Assembly (NCBI GenBank): GCA_021773355.1 | Contig: JAJFKE010000011.1 | Location: 355,149-419,148, forward strand | Direction: 5' to 3' | From: Gammaproteobacteria bacterium | Lineage (GTDB): Bacteria; Pseudomonadota; Gammaproteobacteria; Pseudomonadales; Pseudohongiellaceae | Length of the DNA: 64,000 nucleotides | Part shown: positions 57,415-64,000 of the stretch, piece after piece | Position numbering within the stretch: the first letter of the stretch is position 1 | How the letters are laid out: each line of letters begins with the position of its first letter | Notes under the pieces: model-generated | The model's database searches: none | Seen by the model: only the letters and a program-made list of their open reading frames with translations | Told to the model about the DNA's origin: nothing | Translations under genes and position numbers: made by a program

Positions 57415-57936
57415 ATGCAACCAAATGATGTAACTTTATTAGGAGAATTCGAAACCAAAGATGCGCCAATGCTAGTTGTCTATGCGGATTACTTGCAAGG
57501 CGATAGGTACAAAGATCTTCCTAATGGGTCGGATCTGCATGGCTATCATCCCACACCGAGTACAAAAGGAGTATATGATGTCAACTGCGAAATAAAAAAA
57601 GAGATGGGCAATAATTATCTCAAAGTTATTCCCGCCATCGGGACCAATAGTCGGTGGACAGGTATTCAGAAGGATTTCCTCGAAAATCTACTCTACTGCC
57701 CTATGCCAAATCAGATTCTTACGGGTAGAAAGCCGTGTTTATATCTTTCCAAAAAAATAATTGATGATGACAATAAGAATCAACTGTCGGACACTGGTTG
57801 GCGCGTCGCTCACTCTAGAATTACCAAGTTTGACCTAGAACAAACCGATGGTTCGACAAAAGAAGTGAACGATGTCATATTCTGTTGGAAACACTCAGCT
57901 TGGGAAGATTATGTTGTCACATGTTGGAAATGGTAA
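57415..57936 (+). CDS. Hypothetical protein between peroxidase and CHAT genes
   Basis: This is a 173-residue protein with GAGGAG before its ATG at seven bases. It is soluble and has no known motif I recognise. Strand-rich segments such as APMLVVYADYLQGDRYKDL and FCWKHSAWEDYVVTCWKW suggest a compact domain. It overlaps the start of the CHAT gene by 26 bases in another frame, so the two are translationally coupled, and it follows the peroxidase by 27 bases. An accessory role to one of them is likely. Confidence 0.65.
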   Translation: MQPNDVTLLGEFETKDAPMLVVYADYLQGDRYKDLPNGSDLHGYHPTPSTKGVYDVNCEIKKEMGNNYLKVIPAIGTNSRWTGIQKDFLENLLYCPMPNQILTGRKPCLYLSKKIIDDDNKNQLSDTGWRVAHSRITKFDLEQTDGSTKEVNDVIFCWKHSAWEDYVVTCWKW

Positions 57937-60900
57937 GCATGCAACATTACTACTCGTAGTGATGATTCTGGCCGGCTTTTTGAGTCCGGCCCACTCGCAA
58001 GGTGGCTGGTTACTCGTCGATCAGGTTTCTGTTCCGCCCGGAGAATCTCGCATAGTCCTGCTCGAACAATTGGGCTTGGATTTGATTCTCCGGATTCGTT
58101 CGAACGAAGAAATACTTTTACTCCAAGAAGGAGCTGAAGACTCCTACGGTGCCGAGGTTGCTGTCTTAACTAACAGCACTAAACTAAATAAATCTTTTGA
58201 TATAGAAGTTGATCGCCTCTTGCGCGCTCTGCCCATTCGATACCAACTTGATATAGTCGACGATTTTACTGAGGACGATCTATTGGTGGCCTCACGCTTG
58301 TCGAGTGCAAATTCTGCCTGGTGGGCAGATGCGGATGCAAATAGGGCGCTTTCTTTTTTGCAAACAATTGCTTCTGAGCCGATTAATAGCAAGCTTCGTC
58401 AGATAGCTTTTCGCACCTATATTGACGCGCTTTCGAATAGCGGTCAGAGCGAAAGCGTGATCGAAGCTCTAAGTCAAAGCGGCTATCGATCTGATTTTGA
58501 TAGCGCAGATATTGCCTATCTGGACTGGAGGCTCGCAGACGCGCAATGGGCAGCTCGCCACATTGACGACGCCTTTACCGGAATTCGAACGCTAGCGGAT
58601 CAATACTCGGAGCCTGACTGGCTTTCCGAGGAAGACTACTCAACCGTCACTTGGTTGCGCCATTCAATGCAGGCCACTGAGGGCGGCATAAGAGTTTTCG
58701 CAGGAATCCGCACCGGAAATGAAGAACTGATGCACAGTGGTGGCGGTGTGCTTAAGGAGGCTCTGCGATCTGCTTCGGGTACTGAAGACTATTCTCTTCG
58801 CGGTCGGCTAACCGACTACCTCAGCGGTTACTATGATCAATTCGAGGGTCGGCAGAGTATAACTCGTGGTGAACTGATCGAAAAAGCTAAGCGGTTATTC
58901 GAACGTTCAGGTTCGAATCCAAACCTCGCGTCAATTCTCAATAATCAGGCACATGCTGCGCTGGGAAGAGGTGATTTCAATGAGTCATTGAGATTGTATT
59001 TGGAAGCAATGAATGTTCAGAAAAACTCCAAACACTTGGAAGGAAAAGCCCATGTCAGAGCAAGACTCGGATATCTCTACCTCTCATTCGGTGATTTTAG
59101 AAATGCGGAGATTCGATACGAAGAAGCCATAGACATTTACAACTCACTGGGTCTTTCTCAAGCCGTAATTCATACCGAACTAGAGTACGCGAACCTTCTT
59201 TATGCCGATGCTCGGTTTGAGGAGGCACTTACACTCCTAACAAATATAAGCCAAAAAATTGGCTCCAAGGGCGGTATCGAAGATCGATTAAGACTCTATA
59301 CCCACATGGCATTAAATTATCTAGAGCTGGGAGACATCGAACGCGCCAAACAATCCGCTGCACTGGCAACACCTACTGTCTTTGACATTGCCCAAACTGA
59401 ATTGCTACTGCAACGGGGATCACGGCTTTACTATCGCATGGAGCACCAGGCCCTCAGGGGGCGCGTGAGCATGGCAGAAGGTGATTACGCAGGCGCTTAT
59501 CGCCAAATAAATGCCGGGCTTAACTTGGTCTCCAAGGCGGAGACAGAGCCCTTGCAACAATTGGAGCTTCTATATTTGAAAATGCAAATTTCAGATAGGC
59601 TTGGGAACATTAAAGAAGTCATAGGGCTTGGAAATTCTGCTCTCGAGATTGCGGAATCCCTGCGTTCTGAAATAAATTTCCTATTTTTCGGGCCTCAGTG
59701 GGCATCACGAACCAGCCGTATTCGCTCTTTCCTTACTAGTAAATTGTTAGAGCAATATACATCAACTCAAAAATTCGAATTTCTCAGTTCGGCATTCGAT
59801 ATCGTGCAAAAAACAAGAGCAATAAACTTGCGCAACGAAAGACTAATAGATCGAAGAGAATCTGATGTTAATAGCAGTGGCTCGGACCGACGGGCACTAA
59901 ATGAAACACGCCAGGAGCTGTTGCTTGCGCTGCTGGAGAACAAGCCAACCGAAGAGATAAAGCGACGCCTAGCTCGTAATCAGGAGCAATATCTGTTAGA
60001 GACTAACGCGAGCAGCAATATAACTTTAGAAACTGTATCTGTTTCCATCATGGAGGTTCAGGAAAATCTAAATGTTGATGAAGTGGCTGCTACGTATGTG
60101 TTGGGCGAGCAATCCAGCTATCTATTGGAAATACGATCCCACAGCATTGAACTCCATACATTGCCAAGTGAGTCGTTTTTAAGTAATTTGGTAAATGACT
60201 CTATCGCAGAACTTGTATCACGCGATCGAGTATTGGAAGCCACTACCCATCTTGCGAATCTCATATTTCCGAAACAAATTGCCGAGTCAATCGAAACAAG
60301 ATTCTTAGAAGTTGATGGAGCAATATCTCGAATTCCTTTTTCAGTACTACTCGAATTGCAAGATAATCAATCACCCGATCACCTTGTTCATGTACCTTCA
60401 TTAAGTACCTATTATTCGAATTCGGCAAAAGAGCATGCAGACGATAGAAGTTCCCGTCACTCACTTGCAGTATTCGCCGATCCAAATTTTAGCGAGATAG
60501 AATCACAAGTCCCCATTAACGTTGAGCCTCAATATGATTTATGGCGAAACTCTCTCGGCAGGCTGCCATTTTCTCGAATCGAGGCGGAATCCATTCTTGA
60601 ATATTTTGAAGAGAGCTCGACTCTTATCCATACCGATGAAAGGGCTACAATATCGGGATTCCTCAGCCCGTCAGTAAGGGAATCACGAATACTTCACATA
60701 GCATCACATGGGTTTGCCAGCACATCAGATCCCCATTTTATTGGACTGGCCTTTACTAGTGACGTGGGAGTTGGCGACCAAGCTAGCGGACTATTAACGA
60801 CGGCCGAAATCGGCGCATACGAATTTAGCAATGAGTTAGTGGTGATAAGTGCCTGCGAGACTGCTCAAGGTACAAATATGAAAGGAGAAGGCCTGATGAG

Positions 60901-61156
60901 CCTTTCTCGAGCATTTCTTGCGAGTGGTGCTGGTGCCACAATCTCCACTCTTTGGCCTGTATCAGATCGAGCCAATGCTTTGTTCATGGAGAATTTTTAC
61001 TACGCACTTAAGGCTCTAAACTTAGAGACTGCTGCCGCTTTGACCTACGCTCAAAATAAGCTCAAGCGATCACCAACTTACGACGCCCCATACTATTGGG
61101 GTGCGTTTGTATTGCACGTAGCTGACAGAAATTTCGATCCTATAGCGGCCAATTAG
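57911..61156 (+). CDS. Exported TPR-CHAT protein (caspase-like protease)
   Basis: This is a 1081-residue protein. It has a signal-like hydrophobic N-terminus (KHATLLLVVMILAGFLSPAH). Residues about 330-590 hold TPR repeats (GRGDFNESLRLYLEAM, FGDFRNAEIRYEEAIDIY, LGDIERAKQSAAL). The C-terminal CHAT domain (about 750-1075) has the catalytic histidine H933 in IASHGF and the cysteine C982 in ISACET, followed by GEGLMSLSRAFLASGA. CHAT is the caspase/separase-like peptidase fold. ATG 57911 is preceded by GGGAAG; the frame is open from 57872 but that part does not look like protein. TPRs probably recognise a trigger. The operon links it to an ECF sigma factor and a peroxidase. Confidence 0.9.
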   Translation: MLSHVGNGKHATLLLVVMILAGFLSPAHSQGGWLLVDQVSVPPGESRIVLLEQLGLDLILRIRSNEEILLLQEGAEDSYGAEVAVLTNSTKLNKSFDIEVDRLLRALPIRYQLDIVDDFTEDDLLVASRLSSANSAWWADADANRALSFLQTIASEPINSKLRQIAFRTYIDALSNSGQSESVIEALSQSGYRSDFDSADIAYLDWRLADAQWAARHIDDAFTGIRTLADQYSEPDWLSEEDYSTVTWLRHSMQATEGGIRVFAGIRTGNEELMHSGGGVLKEALRSASGTEDYSLRGRLTDYLSGYYDQFEGRQSITRGELIEKAKRLFERSGSNPNLASILNNQAHAALGRGDFNESLRLYLEAMNVQKNSKHLEGKAHVRARLGYLYLSFGDFRNAEIRYEEAIDIYNSLGLSQAVIHTELEYANLLYADARFEEALTLLTNISQKIGSKGGIEDRLRLYTHMALNYLELGDIERAKQSAALATPTVFDIAQTELLLQRGSRLYYRMEHQALRGRVSMAEGDYAGAYRQINAGLNLVSKAETEPLQQLELLYLKMQISDRLGNIKEVIGLGNSALEIAESLRSEINFLFFGPQWASRTSRIRSFLTSKLLEQYTSTQKFEFLSSAFDIVQKTRAINLRNERLIDRRESDVNSSGSDRRALNETRQELLLALLENKPTEEIKRRLARNQEQYLLETNASSNITLETVSVSIMEVQENLNVDEVAATYVLGEQSSYLLEIRSHSIELHTLPSESFLSNLVNDSIAELVSRDRVLEATTHLANLIFPKQIAESIETRFLEVDGAISRIPFSVLLELQDNQSPDHLVHVPSLSTYYSNSAKEHADDRSSRHSLAVFADPNFSEIESQVPINVEPQYDLWRNSLGRLPFSRIEAESILEYFEESSTLIHTDERATISGFLSPSVRESRILHIASHGFASTSDPHFIGLAFTSDVGVGDQASGLLTTAEIGAYEFSNELVVISACETAQGTNMKGEGLMSLSRAFLASGAGATISTLWPVSDRANALFMENFYYALKALNLETAAALTYAQNKLKRSPTYDAPYYWGAFVLHVADRNFDPIAAN

Positions 61157-61377
61157 CATAGCGGAAATGGCAGTTCCCGACATTGAGGCCCATCTTTTTC
61201 GAAGGGATTCCTCGTTGTTCCAATGCGGAGAACCTCATAATCAAGTGACTGCGCCAACCGACAAGAAAATAGTCAGTATATCGATGGCAAATAAAATCCA
61301 CGAGAACAGTTTTTGAATTTATTGAGCAAAAATATGCCGCATGGAGGATTCATAGGCCTGTTTCTTGGCAGCGTATA

Positions 61378-63039
61378 TTACTGAGGAGATGCTTGAAGAT
61401 AAAATACCTGAGATTGATCAGCGATTTTTTCCATAGCTGAAGTAATATCTACTCCGCTCCAAGCTGTTCTTGATATTTCAGACTGCGACAACTGCTCAAA
61501 GCGCACAAAACCACTTATCTCTGTTTCGGAGGACACGTTTTCTCGAAGCTTATAAGCATAATTGTAGTTGTCTCGCACCCAGGTTTTATCGTAGCCGCGA
61601 ACTCCAGCACCGCCAAAAGCGTCAACCGCTGTGTCATAGTCACCTAGTAATAACGCCGCGGTACCTAGAGATGATAGAGCTGATCCTTGAAATTGAAGCT
61701 GCTCAGGATCAAGCAGGTACGCTAATGCGGAAGCTGCCATCGCTTCTTCCAGCTCAGCAGGATTATCTCCAATGCCAAGGATTTGTGCTCGCTTTAAGTA
61801 AACATCGGAAAGACCCTTGAGCACTCGACTTTCTGCTATCATCTGTGAAGTCCCATTTGAAGTTATTGCTCTGGGAACCTCAATCCTGCCTTCCCCATCG
61901 CTGCCTAGGAATCGTAAGTACGCAGTTTCTGCAAATGCTAGTAGATTCAATGCTGAAACAGAGTCTCCTTCCTCTATTTTTCTTACTGCCTCTTTCGAAA
62001 ATTCTTCTGCATCATCTTTGGCTACATTCTTGTTTGCCTCATATAAAACCTGAGCATAAAAATCATAGAGATTCATATCAATATTTCGGTCCCGCACGGC
62101 TTCTCGTATCGGACACTTATGATTCTTCAATAGAATATCTGCGTACTCAGATTTTGAGCCTGCATTCTTAAGCATTACGCTTAGGGCGAGGTTGGACACA
62201 AACTTTTCTCCAACGGGATACGGGTCAGGGTCCATCCGAGCGCTTAACAATTGTTGCGAGCTGTTGTCAAAATCGTTAAATATTAATTCATCAATCGATT
62301 GTTCAGTTTGAAGTGCAAAAAGCATTTCACTAAAACAATTGACGGGTATAAAACGACCACTTCTATTGCTCTTCTGACTCTGTATGACGATACCATTTAA
62401 CAATCCAAATTTATCGATTACTGGCGCGCCACTATCTCCACTTTCAGTGTTTTCCCTACTCAGGTCCATGGTGCATTCTGCTGAATAATTCACATTTTTG
62501 GGATTAGGGAAATTTATCCCAGAAGTGCCAGTTATCTTAGTCAATGCATCTCCATTGAACCCATAAAATAGATGCATCGCATCCACGTCGGGAGAGCTGC
62601 CAGCGATTTCCACGGCCCTCAATCCCCTTACGCTATTCCGTACTTTGATAACAGCAGTATCCCGAACTTTAGACCAGGAAGCGCCGCTAATTTCGTCCTC
62701 GCCAAGAGCCTGGGGCCTCGAGTCTACTAGCATCGCCTCATAAACAGTGCCGTTATCAAGATAGGGAAATTTCACGTAAATAGGTGGGTATTTAACGACA
62801 TGTGCCGCAGTAATCAGAATTCCGTTTTCCGCATCTACTACGGTGGCCGTGCCGCTGTAAGACTCGCCTCTACTGTCTAAATAGATCTTAGCTAATGACC
62901 GATTGATATTTGTGCTATTTTCATCAGGCGTCAGTTCTGGAAATGAGAAATCAGCACAAATATGTGATTGACCAAGAACGCTTTGGCATATAGTCAATAA
63001 AAAACATGTCAATGATAACGAACTGAATCTCTCTTTCAT
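61378..63039 (-). CDS. Exported trypsin-like serine protease with C-terminal helical repeats
   Basis: This 553-residue protein has a signal peptide (MKERFSSLSLTCFLLTICQS). The protease domain (about 45-250) has the triad H80 in TAAHVV, D127 in VRDTAV, and S203 in GDSGAP. A C-terminal region (about 330-530) is helical with TPR-like repeats (LSSLGTAALLLGDYDTAVDA). It lacks a PDZ domain, so it is not a classic DegP. It is in one unit with the Trypco2-like gene at 63077 and converges on the CHAT operon. Starts at ATG 63039, with GAGGA nine bases before. Confidence 0.88.
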   Translation of the reverse strand: MKERFSSLSLTCFLLTICQSVLGQSHICADFSFPELTPDENSTNINRSLAKIYLDSRGESYSGTATVVDAENGILITAAHVVKYPPIYVKFPYLDNGTVYEAMLVDSRPQALGEDEISGASWSKVRDTAVIKVRNSVRGLRAVEIAGSSPDVDAMHLFYGFNGDALTKITGTSGINFPNPKNVNYSAECTMDLSRENTESGDSGAPVIDKFGLLNGIVIQSQKSNRSGRFIPVNCFSEMLFALQTEQSIDELIFNDFDNSSQQLLSARMDPDPYPVGEKFVSNLALSVMLKNAGSKSEYADILLKNHKCPIREAVRDRNIDMNLYDFYAQVLYEANKNVAKDDAEEFSKEAVRKIEEGDSVSALNLLAFAETAYLRFLGSDGEGRIEVPRAITSNGTSQMIAESRVLKGLSDVYLKRAQILGIGDNPAELEEAMAASALAYLLDPEQLQFQGSALSSLGTAALLLGDYDTAVDAFGGAGVRGYDKTWVRDNYNYAYKLRENVSSETEISGFVRFEQLSQSEISRTAWSGVDITSAMEKIADQSQVFYLQASPQ

Positions 63040-63076
63040 TAGTATGTCCTCGCAATTCCAAGACTAAAATCATGCT

Positions 63077-63649
63077 CTACACAACTTTATAGGTGACTGT
63101 TATCTTTTGAACGAATTTTGCACTATCGGCTCCACTTATCCCTGCGGAAAATGGCGGAAATTCAAGCTTAAATCCTCCAGAACCATCAGTGGTTAGCACA
63201 AAATTGATCGTGGTGGTAAGTTCTTTGGGATAAAGTGGAGGCAAACCGCGGACCGCAGTGTTGATGGCATAAGCACCGGCTAGGATTGAATCCGCCAGAG
63301 CTTGAGCCAGACCAACATTAGCCACATTCGACCCGCTGTCCGCTGGAGGTGGCGCGAGCACCAACTTCACGCTATTAGTAATTTCTGTATTTTTCTCTTT
63401 CCCGAAGGAAACAATGAAAAATGAAATTTTTCCTCCCACTTTAGCGCCCTGAGTAACATTCAACTCGAGCGTAACTGTATCTAAGCGAGGCAGGCTTTGC
63501 GCCACCGCCTCCTGCTCTACTAGCAACAAAGCTGATTTGGCTTCGTCTAACAGTCGCTCCAATTGAAACTCCTGTGCGTAAGCATTGGGTATCAATAGCA
63601 TCAAAATCGTTAATAATACGGAACTTTGTGACAGACTTTTGATTATCAT
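63077..63649 (-). CDS. Exported protein with two Trypco2-like domains
   Basis: This 190-residue protein has a signal peptide (MIIKSLSQSSVLLTILMLLI, cleavage near AYAQ). The mature part has the outline of Trypco2, the trypsin-co-occurring domain: an amphipathic helix (LERLLDEAKSALLLVEQEA), then a strand TVTLELNVTQGAKVGGKISF, a second strand ISFFIVSFGKEKN and a VKLVLAP strand. The second half repeats this plan (AQALADSILAGAYAINTAVR, then LTTTINFVLTTDGSGGFKLE, then ITVTYKV), so it seems duplicated. The neighbouring protease fits the name. It starts at ATG 63649 with GAGGAG ten bases before; it is the first gene of the unit. Confidence 0.65.
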   Translation of the reverse strand: MIIKSLSQSSVLLTILMLLIPNAYAQEFQLERLLDEAKSALLLVEQEAVAQSLPRLDTVTLELNVTQGAKVGGKISFFIVSFGKEKNTEITNSVKLVLAPPPADSGSNVANVGLAQALADSILAGAYAINTAVRGLPPLYPKELTTTINFVLTTDGSGGFKLEFPPFSAGISGADSAKFVQKITVTYKVV

Positions 63650-63790
63650 GTATTCGGCACTCCTCACTTTTTAAGTATTGAGTACTTACTGTCGTCTACA
63701 AGTGTTTTGTCCCACTTGAAAGAGATACTTGGCTACGGTAATTACCAAATCGCTATGACTTGCGCCATGGGCGCAGCGTCATAACGGCAC

Positions 63791-63835
63791 CCAATAAAAA
63801 ACCCCAGAGTGCAACCGAATGGGGTTGTTTATTGG
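63791..63835 (-). terminator. Intrinsic terminator hairpin
   Basis: CCAATAAAAAACCCCA pairs with TGGGGTTGTTTATTGG, leaving a 13-base loop, with one mismatch. On the minus strand the GGGG stem is followed by TTTTTTATTGG, the usual order for a Rho-independent terminator of a gene entering from the right; T-rich sequence on the other side makes it weakly bidirectional. Confidence 0.75.
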
Positions 63836-63926
63836 ATGCCTGATACGAGATGTACGATAGAACGGTATAGCCATCCCTGGCGCGACATTCGTGTTCTTCT
63901 TGAGACCCAGCCTACTCGTAAGTTTG

Positions 63927-64000
63927 CTACATCAAGGACGCCTGATTAAATGCGGCAGCATTTAAGACCGCGTAGCGGCCCCCTTTAGGGGGTGAGGGAA
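63927..64000 (-). CDS. Possible C-terminal end of a gene entering from the right
   Basis: A minus-strand frame runs in from the window edge and stops with TAG at 63927-63929. The visible end reads PPKGGRYAVLNAAAFNQASLM, which has protein-like composition. The terminator at 63791-63835 about 90 bases downstream fits a gene end here. The visible part is too short to identify. The stretch 63650-63926 otherwise holds only the promoter region of the 63077 unit and that terminator. Confidence 0.3.
   Translation of the reverse strand, partial: PSPPKGGRYAVLNAAAFNQASLM

Noticed and set aside
1..64000. CRISPR arrays, rRNA or complete tRNA genes, phage genes
   Set aside because: I looked for regularly spaced repeats, rRNA and tRNA signatures and phage structural genes on both strands and saw none.

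Overview
The window looks like part of a gammaproteobacterial chromosome, probably from a marine or other aquatic heterotroph. The support is a Na+-pumping oxaloacetate decarboxylase operon (oadGAB), a CtaA heme A synthase, an MltB-type lytic transglycosylase, DUF1501/DUF1592 secreted redox genes, a PqaA-like protein, a TonB-dependent receptor, a type IV pilin and PilZ signalling. The lineage is inferred from gene content only; no rRNA or tRNA gene was found.

Layout. 0-6 kb: a PhoH-type gene cut by the window edge, then the minus-strand oadGAB operon and a secreted TPR-like protein. 6-11.3 kb: a NIPSNAP protein, then a tandem duplication of a three-gene inner-membrane cassette (two DUF6644-like polytopic proteins plus a 49-56 aa one-helix protein) behind a membrane-anchored AraC-type regulator. 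12-17.9 kb: a saccharopine-dehydrogenase-like reductase, a TonB-receptor remnant, ctaA, a lytic transglycosylase, PilZ, and a putative HExxH peptidase gene split by a miniature transposon. 17.9-35.6 kb: mostly exported proteins of uncertain substrate (DUF1501, a DUF1592-type diheme protein, PqaA-like hydrolase, pectin-acetylesterase-like hydrolase, NHL and SMP-30-like propellers, cupin, TonB receptor), with DUF1631, a cyclase-PilZ fusion, a YeeE/YedE transporter and a receiver protein. 35.9-46.5 kb: a tightly packed plus-strand surface-sugar cluster (flippase-like protein, zinc-binding C-methyltransferase, DegT aminotransferase, sugar O-methyltransferase, GT2, three consecutive SDR enzymes, CmcI-like enzyme, sulfatase-fold membrane enzyme). 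46.5-51.6 kb: a methyltransferase, a pilin, a zinc-ribbon membrane protein and a frameshifted DUF2339 gene.

52-63.7 kb is the most unusual part. An ECF sigma factor/anti-sigma pair leads an operon with an animal-type heme peroxidase, an orphan protein and an exported TPR-CHAT (caspase-like) protease. Convergent to it lie an exported trypsin-like protease and an exported protein that looks like a duplicated Trypco2 domain. On the other side lie two related lipoproteins and three small genes carrying frameshifts or a stop. This resembles the protease-based conflict systems (CHAT, trypsin, Trypco) known from bacteria, but here every protease part carries a secretion signal, so it would act in the periplasm or at the surface.

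Three miniature inverted-repeat elements (719-950, 11779-12016, 16874-17135) share GGAGCCTCTGA ends and 4-bp YTAR target duplications, as expected of elements moved by an IS5-group transposase. Removing the third one restores an intact start and signal peptide for the peptidase gene.
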